A stretch of 64,000 bases of DNA, taken from the NCBI RefSeq assembly GCF_007671655.1, contig NZ_VCGX01000001.1, positions 1,025,917-1,089,916 of the forward strand. Direction: 5' to 3'. The stretch is from Marinobacter piscis. Lineage in GTDB: Bacteria; Pseudomonadota; Gammaproteobacteria; Pseudomonadales; Oleiphilaceae. The position numbers were made by a program, and so were the translations under genes. The notes below the pieces were generated by a model. That model did not search any database. It had not been told where the DNA came from and saw nothing but the letters and a program-made list of their open reading frames with translations. Shown in pieces: positions 36,077 through 44,580 of this stretch (positions are counted from its first letter, which is position 1; every line of letters starts with the position of its first letter).

Positions 36077-37876
36077 TCAGAACCAGGCACTCTGCATATC
36101 GAGGTTGCTGCGGTTGCCCGCGCTGAGCAACCGGGCATAGCCTTCCAGCGGTGCCAGTTCCCAGCTCATGAAGTACTGGGCTGCATGAACTTTGCCTTTA
36201 TAAAATGCTTCATCAGATTCGGAGGCTCCGGAAGCCAGTGCCTTTTCCGCAACAATAGCTTGTTTCAGCCATACCCAGCCCACGAGAATCTTGCCGAATA
36301 TATCCAGATACATGGTCGCGTTGGACAGGCCATGATCCGGGTCCACAGACAGCTGCTGCTGAAGGTCCGAAGTGACGGATTGCAGAGTACTCAGGGCGTT
36401 TTTCAGTTGGCCGGCAAGAAATCCGCACGTCTCCATGCCAGTCGCCTGGTCGAGAGTACTCAGAATACGGCGCTGGAATTCGGCGTAACCGTCGCCACCT
36501 TTGGGGCCCAGTTTACGGCCGAGAAGATCAAGGCCCTGGATGCCCTCTGTGCCTTCATGAATCGGGTTCAGGCGGTTGTCACGGTAGAGTTGCTCCAGCA
36601 AATACTCGCGGGTGTAACCAGCGCCGCCAAGAACCTGGATGCCCAGATCAGAAGCCATAAGGCCGTACTTCGACGGCCAGGTCTTGACCATGGGGGTAAT
36701 CAGGTCCAGGAGCTCTGCGGCCGCTTTGCGCTCACTTTCATCGGGTGCGGTATTGGCGTCTTCCACCAGTGTACTGGCGTAAAGGCAAAGGGCCATGCTG
36801 CCCTCAGCATAGGCTTTTTGCATCAGCAGCATGCGGCGAACGTCAGCATGTTCAACAATTCTGACCTGAGGGGTATCGGGGTCTTTGTTGCTTGCATGCC
36901 GGCCCTGGGGGCGATCGCGGGCATAATCCAGAGCTTCCAGATAGCTCTGGTAACCCAGGGTGGCTGCTCCCAGGCCAACGCCGATACGAGCTTCGTTCAT
37001 CATCTGGAACATGTAGCCCAGGCCTTTATTCGGCTCGCCTACCAGGTAGCCAACAGCGCCATCTTTCTCACCAAAGTTGAGAACGGTGGAAGTGGTGTTG
37101 CGGTACCCCATTTTATGCAGTAGCCCGGCAAGAGCCACATCGTTGCGTTGGGAACGGGAGCCATCATCATTTACATGGAACTTGGGTACCAGGAACAGTG
37201 AAATACCGCGAACGCCTGAGGGCGCGCCTTCGATCCGAGCCAGAACCATATGAATAATGTTGTCAGTCAGCTCATGGTCGCCGCCGGAAATATACATTTT
37301 GTTTCCGAATAAACGGTAGCTGCCATCACCTGCCGGTTTAGCGAGAGTGCGCAAGTCACCCAGGGCTGAGCCCTGGTCCGGTTCGGTTAATGCCATGGTT
37401 CCGCTGTAACGACCATCCAGCATGGGAGGCAGGTATTTTTGTTTCAGCTCGTCGCTGCCAAAGCTTTTCAGCAGGTTAGCGGCGCCAATGGTAAGGAAGG
37501 AGTAGGCGGTGCTGGATACATTGGCAGCGTTGAAGTAGGCCATACTCGCCCTTAACACCACTTCCGGCAGTTGTGATCCGCCTTCATCGAAATCATGGTG
37601 CGATGCCAGAAAGCCGGCGTCTGCAAAGGCATCCCAGGCGGGCTTGGTTTCCGGGATCAGGGTAACTTTCTGACCATCAAACGTAGGCTCGTTCGCATCG
37701 CCTTTCTGGTTGTGGGGCGCAAAATATTCAGCCGCAATGTTCCGCGCGGTACTGAGAGTTGCATCAAATATTGCGCGGTCGTGTTCGCGGTAGCGAGGGC
37801 GCTGTAAAAGGGACTCAGTCTCCAGCACTTCGTAAAGCTGGAATTCGATATCACGATCATTAAGTAGCTTAGCCAT
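36077..37876 (-). CDS. Acyl-CoA dehydrogenase, large ~600-residue type (FadE/DmdC-like)
   Basis: A 599-residue dehydrogenase starting MAKLLNDRDIEF; the longer open frame adds unrelated residues that overlap livF. It has the long form with an N-terminal extension, the core (ALTEPDQGSALGDLRTLAKP near 165-185, NKMYISGGDHELTDNI near 200) and an additional C-terminal helical domain. The catalytic glutamate is visible in NPIHEGTEGIQGLDLLGRK near residue 440, unlike in the other dehydrogenases of this window. It begins 10 bp after the second-system livF stop, so it is coupled to the importer and probably acts on the imported acid after CoA activation. A thiolase gene follows. Confidence 0.93.
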   Translation of the reverse strand: MAKLLNDRDIEFQLYEVLETESLLQRPRYREHDRAIFDATLSTARNIAAEYFAPHNQKGDANEPTFDGQKVTLIPETKPAWDAFADAGFLASHHDFDEGGSQLPEVVLRASMAYFNAANVSSTAYSFLTIGAANLLKSFGSDELKQKYLPPMLDGRYSGTMALTEPDQGSALGDLRTLAKPAGDGSYRLFGNKMYISGGDHELTDNIIHMVLARIEGAPSGVRGISLFLVPKFHVNDDGSRSQRNDVALAGLLHKMGYRNTTSTVLNFGEKDGAVGYLVGEPNKGLGYMFQMMNEARIGVGLGAATLGYQSYLEALDYARDRPQGRHASNKDPDTPQVRIVEHADVRRMLLMQKAYAEGSMALCLYASTLVEDANTAPDESERKAAAELLDLITPMVKTWPSKYGLMASDLGIQVLGGAGYTREYLLEQLYRDNRLNPIHEGTEGIQGLDLLGRKLGPKGGDGYAEFQRRILSTLDQATGMETCGFLAGQLKNALSTLQSVTSDLQQQLSVDPDHGLSNATMYLDIFGKILVGWVWLKQAIVAEKALASGASESDEAFYKGKVHAAQYFMSWELAPLEGYARLLSAGNRSNLDMQSAWF

Positions 37877-37886
37877 ATTCAGATGC

Positions 37887-38585
37887 CTAGACCTCGAGCC
37901 ATTCTTTGCGGATTTCAGGGTGCTCCTGTAATTCTTCGGGAGTACCTTCAAAAACAATATCACCATCGCCCATGATGTAGACCCGGTCGGCAACATCCAG
38001 CGCAATGGAAAGCTTCTGCTCCACCAGAAGCACCGCCAGGCCGTCTGCAGCCATTTGCTTAAGAATGGCGGCGACGTCATCCACGATCTTTGGAGCCAGA
38101 CCCTCTGTGGGCTCGTCCACCAGCATACACTGGGGGTCTCCCATCAGAGCACGGAAGGTGCTTAGCATCTGCTGCTCGCCTCCGGACAGCACCTCTGCCG
38201 GTGTGTGCTCGCGCTCCTTCAGGCGGGGAAACCATTCGTACACTTTGTCCAGCGTCCATTTGTCGCCTGTCAGCCCTTTTCTCTTCATGCCCAGTTCAAG
38301 GTTCTGCAGAACGGACAGCCCCGGGAAAATAGCGCGATCTTCAGGTACATAACCAATGCCGGCATGGGCAACCTCGTGAGGCTGCAAGCCAGAAAGGATT
38401 TTGTCATCAAATTGAACATGGCCGACAGGTGGGATAAGCCCCATCACTGCTTTACACAGAGTGGAGCGGCCCACCCCGTTACGACCTAGCAGGCTGACAA
38501 TTTCGCCGCGTTCAACGTGCATATTCACGCCACGGAGCACATGGCTTTTGCCATAGTAAGCATGCAAATCCTGAATTTTCAGCAT
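37887..38585 (-). CDS. livF: ABC importer ATPase, LivF type (system 2)
   Basis: A 232-residue ATPase. The P-loop reads GRNGVGRSTLC near residues 34-44: the usual GKST/GKTT lysine appears as arginine in GVGRST, a change worth checking because this lysine binds ATP phosphate. The signature LSGGEQQML lies near 134-142 and Walker B CMLVDEPTEGLAPK near 155-168. The gene shares one base with livG. The position next to a dehydrogenase gene mirrors system 1, where livF abuts an alcohol dehydrogenase. Confidence 0.92.
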   Translation of the reverse strand: MLKIQDLHAYYGKSHVLRGVNMHVERGEIVSLLGRNGVGRSTLCKAVMGLIPPVGHVQFDDKILSGLQPHEVAHAGIGYVPEDRAIFPGLSVLQNLELGMKRKGLTGDKWTLDKVYEWFPRLKEREHTPAEVLSGGEQQMLSTFRALMGDPQCMLVDEPTEGLAPKIVDDVAAILKQMAADGLAVLLVEQKLSIALDVADRVYIMGDGDIVFEGTPEELQEHPEIRKEWLEV

Positions 38586-39340
38586 CAGTGGACCTCCGTG
38601 CCGAGATAGGCTTCCTGAACAGCCTCGTTGTTGCGGATTTCTTCCGGGGTGCCGGTGGCAATGATTTCACCGTATACCAGTACAGATATGCGATCTGCCA
38701 GCTCGAAGACCACGTTCAGGTCATGTTCCACCACAACCAGCGTGTTTTCACCGGTCATCCGCTGAATCAGCTGAACAACATCATTAGCTTCAGTGCGGCT
38801 CATGCCGGCAGTGGGTTCGTCCAGTAAGATAACCTTGGCCCCGGAGGCAACCGTGCAGCCGATCTCCAGTGAGCGTTGTTGAGCATAGGTGAGAAGAGAG
38901 ACCTGGGTTGAGAGCTGTTCCGTAAGGTTCAGGCGAGTAGCAAGCTCGTACGCTCGTTCAGTCACACTGTCCTGGCCCAAGACGCTTTTCCAGAAGGCGT
39001 ATTTATGGCCTTCGGACCACAGCAGCGAGCAACGCAGGTTTTCGATGACAGTCATGTTCTGAAACAGGTTTGTTACCTGAAAGCTGCGGCTGAGACCCAG
39101 GCGGTTGACCTTGTGAGCAGGTAAGTTGTGAATATTATTCCCGAACAGCTTTATGGAACCCTCAGAAACTTTCAGGCGTCCACTGATCAGGTTAAACATC
39201 GTGGATTTACCCGCCCCGTTAGGACCAATAATGACATGTCTCTCATGCTCACGAACTTCAAGGTTCAGGCCACGGATGATTTCCGCACGCCCAAAGTTTT
39301 TCTTGACGCCTTTTAGCTCCAGTGCGTTGCGGATTGTCAT
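38585..39340 (-). CDS. livG: ABC importer ATPase, LivG type (system 2)
   Basis: A 251-residue ATPase with an intact Walker A GPNGAGKST near residues 38-46, signature-position LLTYAQQRSLEIGCTV near 140-155, and Walker B VILLDEPTAGMSRTEA near 162-177. The switch histidine is in VVVEHDLNVVFELAD. It overlaps livM by four bases. With the altered P-loop in the partner LivF, this subunit may carry most of the hydrolysis. Confidence 0.92.
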   Translation of the reverse strand: MTIRNALELKGVKKNFGRAEIIRGLNLEVREHERHVIIGPNGAGKSTMFNLISGRLKVSEGSIKLFGNNIHNLPAHKVNRLGLSRSFQVTNLFQNMTVIENLRCSLLWSEGHKYAFWKSVLGQDSVTERAYELATRLNLTEQLSTQVSLLTYAQQRSLEIGCTVASGAKVILLDEPTAGMSRTEANDVVQLIQRMTGENTLVVVEHDLNVVFELADRISVLVYGEIIATGTPEEIRNNEAVQEAYLGTEVH

Positions 39341-40647
39341 GCCTTACCTCCGTCAGAGTTGGCGCTGATATGGCGCTTTAATAATGGATTGCCATGGAGC
39401 AGCATCAGCCCGAAACCGATGATGGTGATAGCGAATGAGACCAGCCAGGGCAGAAGGTGAGTAGCATTAGTGCTGATTCCCATCAGAATAAAAGGAGCAC
39501 CGGGGTCCCAGCTACGGAAGTAGTGATAAGAAAGCTCAATCACACAGATCAGGCCAAAGATGCCCACAAGCCCTGACACAAGAATGTATAACCGGATTCC
39601 TGTATTGCCTTTCCAGCCACCGGCCTTCCAGTTGAGATATTGTGTGTGGACAATCCCGACAAGGCCCATGGGTGCAAACATCACGATGGAGATAAACAAC
39701 AGACCAAAATAAAGCACCCAGGCTTCAGTATGGGCCGACAGGGAGCTTTCCAGGAAAGTGACAAGCGACGCGCCTACAACCGGTCCGATGAAGTAGCCGA
39801 TACCACCGATGAAGGTACCCAGCAGTACCGCCCCGGACTGGAGCTGTCCAACCACCTCATCATTGACTATTTCATTGGTGATCACGAAAAGGCCGCCTGC
39901 CAGCCCTGCAAAGCACGCGGAAAGCACAAACTGAATGTAGCGGACAATAGTCGGGTTATAGCCTACAAACTGCGCACGCTCCGGGTTATCCCGCACCGCA
40001 TTGGCCATCCAGCCCAGTGGCGTCTTTCTCAGCAGATATATCAGGATGGCCGCAATCAGTGTCCAGGCCACCACCAGAAAATACACATTACGGCTCGGGG
40101 CGTAGTCCACACCAAGCAAAGAGGGGGCCTCATCGCGGTAGCCGAACAGCCCGGCCTCGCCGCCGAAAAAATCAGTGAACATCAGTGAACTGGAATGCAC
40201 CAGTTCGCCAAGCCCCAAGGTGATCATGGCAAAAACAACCCCTGCGCGGCGCACGGAGAAACTGCCAAATATAACTCCAAAGCCCAGACCGGCAGCAGCG
40301 CCTGCCAGCGGGAGCAGTTCGATCGGCAAGCCTGTACCGCCTGCATCATTGATGGCGCGTAGCAAGTGCATGGCGACAAATGCTCCCAGGCCAAAATAGA
40401 CCGCATGCCCGAACGACAGCAGGCCAGTATTACCCAGCAACATGTTATAGGACAGCGCGAAGATAATCGCGACACCCATGTGAGAAAGCAGGTTGATGGT
40501 ATGGCCTGAGTCAAAGACAAACGGCAGCACGATAGCTATAAACGGTACGATCAGCCAGGGCCATAACTTCAGTGCATTGATGCCTCCGGCTGCAGTGTTG
40601 GTAGCCATAGATGTATTGTCCTGTTGTATTGTTGTTGTGGTTGTCAT
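39337..40647 (-). CDS. livM: ABC importer permease, LivM type with long C-terminal part (system 2)
   Basis: A 436-residue permease, about 120 residues longer than the system 1 LivM. The first 310 residues hold the usual helices with the coupling region NAVRDNPERAQFVGYNPTIVR near 225-245. The additional C-terminal part holds two or more hydrophobic stretches (LYILVSGLVGIFGLICVIEL and LPWLVSFAITIIGFGLMLLH) and a short hydrophilic tail. Its start overlaps the livH stop by four bases. The added part is a feature of some aromatic- and acid-type LivM permeases; its purpose is not clear. Confidence 0.9.
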   Translation of the reverse strand: MTTTTTIQQDNTSMATNTAAGGINALKLWPWLIVPFIAIVLPFVFDSGHTINLLSHMGVAIIFALSYNMLLGNTGLLSFGHAVYFGLGAFVAMHLLRAINDAGGTGLPIELLPLAGAAAGLGFGVIFGSFSVRRAGVVFAMITLGLGELVHSSSLMFTDFFGGEAGLFGYRDEAPSLLGVDYAPSRNVYFLVVAWTLIAAILIYLLRKTPLGWMANAVRDNPERAQFVGYNPTIVRYIQFVLSACFAGLAGGLFVITNEIVNDEVVGQLQSGAVLLGTFIGGIGYFIGPVVGASLVTFLESSLSAHTEAWVLYFGLLFISIVMFAPMGLVGIVHTQYLNWKAGGWKGNTGIRLYILVSGLVGIFGLICVIELSYHYFRSWDPGAPFILMGISTNATHLLPWLVSFAITIIGFGLMLLHGNPLLKRHISANSDGGKA

Positions 40648-41588
40648 GCTTCACGCTTCCCGAAAATGCCACGTGGCCTGAATATCAGGGTGAGGACCAG
40701 CAACAGGAACGGAAGCACGGGTGCAATGCGTGTTGCTTCCATGTGCCAGAGGACGCCAAAGAATCCGGAATCTTCAATGTTCAAAGTGCCGATCGTTTCA
40801 GCCAGGGAGAAGTTTATCGACAGGAAGAAGGTCTGCAGTATGCCGATAATCAGTGACGCCACCAGCGCGCCCGGGACAGAACCCAGCCCCCCCAGAACCA
40901 CGACAACAAAGACAATGGGGCCCATCATGAAGGCCATGCCGGGATCGGTTACAAACTGGATGCCGCCAACAACACCACCAAGTCCTGCCAATGCACAGCC
41001 GAAAGCAAAGACAAGTGTGAATACCAGGGGCACGTTGTGACCCAGGGCACCCACCATATCCGGTCTGGACAGGGCTGCCTGTATGACTTGTCCGGCACGG
41101 GTTTTCATTAACAGCAGCCACAGACCAACAAACATAACGACGGCTACAAGCAGAATGAACACCTTGAACCAGGAGTAGTCCAGGTCAAACATGGTAAAAG
41201 CGGTGGTGTTCATAACGGCTGGCGCTTTATAGGGAACCGGGACTGTGCCCCAGAAGAGCGCAACCAGCTCTTCTATTACATAGGCCAGGCCGAAGGTGAA
41301 AAGCAATTCCGGTACGTGGCCGTATTGGTGTACACGACGCAGGCCGTAGCGCTCAACCAGGGCGCCCATGGCACCGACGGCAATTGGTGCAAGAATCAGA
41401 GCAAGCCAGAAGCCGGTCGTTAAACCAAGGGTGTACGCAAAGTAGGCCCCCAGCATATAGAAGCTGGCATGGGCAAAGTTCAGTACCCCCATCATCCCGA
41501 AAATCAGGGTGAGGCCGCTGGACATCATGAACAGTAAAGTGCCGTAAAGTACGCCATTAAAAATGGAGTAGGCGATGGTTTCGAGCAT
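40644..41588 (-). CDS. livH: ABC importer permease, LivH type (system 2)
   Basis: A 314-residue membrane permease. Typical marks are GLTLIFGMMGVLNFAHASFYM near residues 25-45, the coupling loop KTRAGQVIQAALSRPDMVGALGHN near 178-200, and LIFRPRGIFGKREA at the C terminus. It is separated from the binding-protein gene by 73 bp that contain a hairpin. It makes the channel together with LivM. Confidence 0.92.
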   Translation of the reverse strand: MLETIAYSIFNGVLYGTLLFMMSSGLTLIFGMMGVLNFAHASFYMLGAYFAYTLGLTTGFWLALILAPIAVGAMGALVERYGLRRVHQYGHVPELLFTFGLAYVIEELVALFWGTVPVPYKAPAVMNTTAFTMFDLDYSWFKVFILLVAVVMFVGLWLLLMKTRAGQVIQAALSRPDMVGALGHNVPLVFTLVFAFGCALAGLGGVVGGIQFVTDPGMAFMMGPIVFVVVVLGGLGSVPGALVASLIIGILQTFFLSINFSLAETIGTLNIEDSGFFGVLWHMEATRIAPVLPFLLLVLTLIFRPRGIFGKREA

Positions 41589-41621
41589 GGTGAAACGAAC
41601 TCCTGTTTTTTTGTTTTAATG

Positions 41622-41647
41622 CTCCGGTGATGTTGCCACCACCGGAG
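41622..41647 (-). other. Hairpin after binding-protein gene 1 (system 2)
   Basis: CTCCGGTG (41622-41629) and CACCGGAG (41640-41647) are perfect inverted 8-mers around a 10-base loop, with the outer flank GCATTA on the minus strand. It lies between the binding-protein stop and livH. The stem and its flank closely resemble the hairpin at 43004-43039, suggesting both were copied with the gene. Confidence 0.65.
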
Positions 41648-41661
41648 TTTGTAGCAGAGGG

Positions 41662-42918
41662 TTATGGACGCGCCATATTGCAGGATGTTTCAACCGTAGC
41701 CTGCTCAACAGGTATGCTGGCCACAGTGCGGAACCCAACACCTGAATTTTCAGCATCGTATTTCGCATTGGTGTCCATAACGGAGATGTACATGGGCTGT
41801 AAGATCTGATGATCTTTCGCACGCATGGTCACAGTGCCGGTAGGAGACTCAAATTTCATGCCTTCCAGCGCCAGTGCAATGGCATCTACATCGTCAGTGT
41901 TGCCTACCTCCTCAATGGCGGCTTTTAGCATGTACATCTGGTTATAGATCCGATGGTAGTACCAGTCGAATTGTGGATATTGTTTCTTGAACTCCTGAAA
42001 CCACTTCTCATAATCTTCCAAGCCTTCATCTACGTTCACGTCGGCGTGCCATTCGGTAACCTGGCGGAGGATACCTTCCCCCCGGGGACCGATGCCTGCC
42101 GGTACACCGCCGGCGCCGCCATAATAGGTATAGACGTTAACGTCGAGTCCAGCGCTGTCGATGGCGCGAACGAGCAGGGCTAGGTCAATACCCCAGTTGC
42201 CGGACACGACGGTGTCGGCACCGGACTGCTGAATGCGCGATACGTAGGGCGAGAAGTCCCGAACTTTGCCGACGGGGTGCAGGACATCACCGACGATTTC
42301 AGCGTGTGGTAAACGTTCATCCACCAACTCTGCCATTCGTTCGGAAATGAAGTGACCGTGAGAATAATCCATGTTAACCAGGAATATTTTGCTGATGTCT
42401 TCCTGGTCTTTCATGTAGTTGGTGAGCGCTTCCAGTTTGATATCGGAAGCAGCATCAAACCGGAAGTGGTAAAAGCTGCAGAGCTCGTTGGTGAGGGCGG
42501 GATCTACTGCGGCGTAGTTCAGGTATAGCATTTTGTTGTCTTTGTTACGACGGTTATTGCGCTCGATCGCCTCAATAATGGCAGCGGCTACGTTGGAACC
42601 GTTACCCTGAGTGACGAAATTGATGCCTTCGTCGGCTGAGCGCTGGACCAGTTGTACGGCTTCGGACGCGCTTTGTTTGCTGTCCATAGGAACAATTTCG
42701 ATGTCGCGACCGAGGATTCCACCGTCTTCATTTAGTTTTTGGGCCGCGAAGTGGAAGCTTTTCAGGCCACCGTCACCGGCGAGGGCAAAGGGTCCAGAGA
42801 GTGGGTCAATGTAGGAGATCCGGATCGGATCCTCTTGAGCATAGGTTGCAGATGAAAAGGCCATTGAAAGGCCAATCATGATGCCGGCGAACCGCCCGGT
42901 CTTTTTATTATGCAGCAT
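41662..42918 (-). CDS. Periplasmic substrate-binding protein, tandem copy 1 (system 2)
   Basis: A 418-residue type I periplasmic binding protein with a signal peptide that probably ends at TYA near residue 27. The mature part opens DPIRISYIDPLSGPFALAGDG and has NFVTQGNGSNVAAAIIEA near 98-115 and DYSHGHFISERMAELVDE near 192-210. It is the same length as, and about four-fifths identical by eye to, the gene just upstream (43044-44300). A notable difference is YYGGAGGVPAGIGPRGEG here against YYGGGLGTPAAVGPKGED there, in a region that often lines the ligand cleft. It lies next to livH and so is the default partner of system 2. Confidence 0.92.
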   Translation of the reverse strand: MLHNKKTGRFAGIMIGLSMAFSSATYAQEDPIRISYIDPLSGPFALAGDGGLKSFHFAAQKLNEDGGILGRDIEIVPMDSKQSASEAVQLVQRSADEGINFVTQGNGSNVAAAIIEAIERNNRRNKDNKMLYLNYAAVDPALTNELCSFYHFRFDAASDIKLEALTNYMKDQEDISKIFLVNMDYSHGHFISERMAELVDERLPHAEIVGDVLHPVGKVRDFSPYVSRIQQSGADTVVSGNWGIDLALLVRAIDSAGLDVNVYTYYGGAGGVPAGIGPRGEGILRQVTEWHADVNVDEGLEDYEKWFQEFKKQYPQFDWYYHRIYNQMYMLKAAIEEVGNTDDVDAIALALEGMKFESPTGTVTMRAKDHQILQPMYISVMDTNAKYDAENSGVGFRTVASIPVEQATVETSCNMARP

Positions 42919-43003
42919 GACTTTCTCCTCGTGCTGTCACCCCATAGATGAGGCGGCATTTATTCTTGTATTTTTTCAATTGCGCAGAGCGAAAATGCTC
43001 TGT

Positions 43004-43039
43004 GTAATGCTCCAGTGGTGCAGAACACTGGAGCATTAC
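43004..43039 (-). other. Perfect 14-bp hairpin between the tandem binding-protein genes
   Basis: GTAATGCTCCAGTG (43004-43017) and CACTGGAGCATTAC (43026-43039) pair without a mismatch around an 8-base loop, four bases after the stop of copy 2. No T run follows on the minus strand. The likely role is protection of the copy 2 message or reduced readthrough into copy 1. Confidence 0.7.
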
Positions 43040-43043
43040 TGAG

Positions 43044-44300
43044 TTAAGGGCGCTTCATGTTGCAGGACGTATCAACTGTAGCCTGCTCAACTGGAATTTC
43101 AGCTACAGTACGGAAGCCCACGCCAGTGTTGTCAGCATCGTATTTCGCATCTTTATCCATAACAGAGATATACATAGGCTGGAGGGTTTGATGATCTTTT
43201 GCGCGCATAGTGATCGTGCCGGTAGGGGACTCAAACTCCATGCCTTCCAGTGCTCCGGCGATAGCGTCAACGTCTTCTGCATCACCCACTTCTTCAATGG
43301 CGGCTTTCAGCATGTACATCTGGTTATAGATGCGATGGTAGTACCAGTCAGTTTCCGGATGACGTTCCTTAAACTCCTGGAACCAGCTTTCGTAATCGTT
43401 CAGCCCTTCATCAACGTTCACGTCTGCGTGCCACTCGCTAATTTGATGGAGAAGATCCTCACCTTTGGGGCCGACCGCTGCGGGTGTTCCAAGACCACCG
43501 CCATAATAGGTGTAAATTTTGATATCGAGTCCAGCGCTATCGATGGCACGAACCAGTAAGGAAAGGTCGTTGCCCCAGTTTCCGGACACAACAGTATCAG
43601 CGCCGGACTGCTGGATGCGCGATACGTAGGGCGAGAAGTCGCGAACCTGACCGATCGGGTGCATAACATCACCGACAATTTCAGCCTGCGGCAAACGCTC
43701 ATCCACAAGCTCTGTCATGCGCTCGGAGATAAAGTGACCGTGTGAGTAGTCCATGTTGATCAGGAAGATTTTGTTGATGTCTTCCTGGTCTTTCATGTAG
43801 TTGGTAAGTGCTTCCAGTTTGATATCGGAGGCGGCATCAAAGCGAAAATGATAGAAGCTGCATTGTTCGTTGGTAAGAGCAGGGTCTACCGCAGCGTAGT
43901 TGAGGTACAGCACCTTGTTGTCTTTATTGCGTCGATTGTTGCGCTCAACCGCCTCAATCATGGCACCGCCAACGTTGGAGCCGTTGCCCTGGGTGACAAA
44001 GTTGATGCCGTCATCAACCGAGCGCTGGATCAGCTGTACAGACTCGGATGGGCTTTGCTTATTGTCCATGGCGACAATTTTCACATCGCGTCCAAGAATG
44101 CCCCCATCTTCATTTATTTTGTCTGCAGCGAACCGGAAGTGTTTCAGCCCTAAGTCACCGACGTTGGCAAAGGGCCCGGAGAGCGGTTCAATGTAAGAAA
44201 TTCGGATTGGGTCTTCGTTTGCATAGGCTATTGATGAAACAGCCATGGACAGGCTAATCAGAGAGCCTGTAAGCAAACCGGTTTTTTTGTTTTGTAGCAT
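43044..44300 (-). CDS. Periplasmic substrate-binding protein, tandem copy 2 (system 2)
   Basis: A 418-residue binding protein starting MLQNKKTG; the longer frame adds 33 residues without a signal-like start, so the ATG that aligns with copy 1 is chosen. The signal peptide probably ends at AYA near residue 27. It follows copy 1 residue for residue without gaps. As the first gene of the minus-strand unit, it is probably the most highly expressed. Changes are spread through the chain, including QLIQRSVDDG against QLVQRSADEG. Two binding proteins for one channel usually widen or split ligand range; which ligands is unknown. Confidence 0.92.
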   Translation of the reverse strand: MLQNKKTGLLTGSLISLSMAVSSIAYANEDPIRISYIEPLSGPFANVGDLGLKHFRFAADKINEDGGILGRDVKIVAMDNKQSPSESVQLIQRSVDDGINFVTQGNGSNVGGAMIEAVERNNRRNKDNKVLYLNYAAVDPALTNEQCSFYHFRFDAASDIKLEALTNYMKDQEDINKIFLINMDYSHGHFISERMTELVDERLPQAEIVGDVMHPIGQVRDFSPYVSRIQQSGADTVVSGNWGNDLSLLVRAIDSAGLDIKIYTYYGGGLGTPAAVGPKGEDLLHQISEWHADVNVDEGLNDYESWFQEFKERHPETDWYYHRIYNQMYMLKAAIEEVGDAEDVDAIAGALEGMEFESPTGTITMRAKDHQTLQPMYISVMDKDAKYDADNTGVGFRTVAEIPVEQATVDTSCNMKRP

Positions 44301-44580
44301 GGTTTTCTCCCGGATCTGCCACCATAGCGACATGGCGGCATTATTGTTGTATTTTTCAGACTGCAGTTCGAATATATAGCGAGTGCATATTTGTTTCAAC
44401 CCGCTTTATAGTGTTTCGTTGTGCGGATGTGTCTTTTATTTTAAATCTTTTATGGCGGCTTTTTGCGTAGGTGGTGAGGTGTTTGTTTTTCATCTCGGTT
44501 TAGTGGTTTACTTGGCGTTATGCGGCAGAGCTGCCCTGCTGACAATGCCGAAAACAAGAACGATACAACGAGGACCCCGA
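44301..44580. promoter_or_regulatory. Divergent promoter region of ABC system 2 and acetoacetyl-CoA synthetase
   Basis: This 280-bp gap lies between divergent starts at 44300 (minus) and 44581 (plus) and must hold both promoters. It is AT-rich around 44340-44460. I do not see a convincing operator or a well-spaced promoter that I could define to the base. Confidence 0.5.

Noticed and set aside
12449..44300. Reading the two Liv systems as branched-chain amino acid importers
   Set aside because: No amino acid degradation gene set is nearby, and both systems are coupled to alcohol or acyl-CoA dehydrogenases; only the family name supports that substrate.
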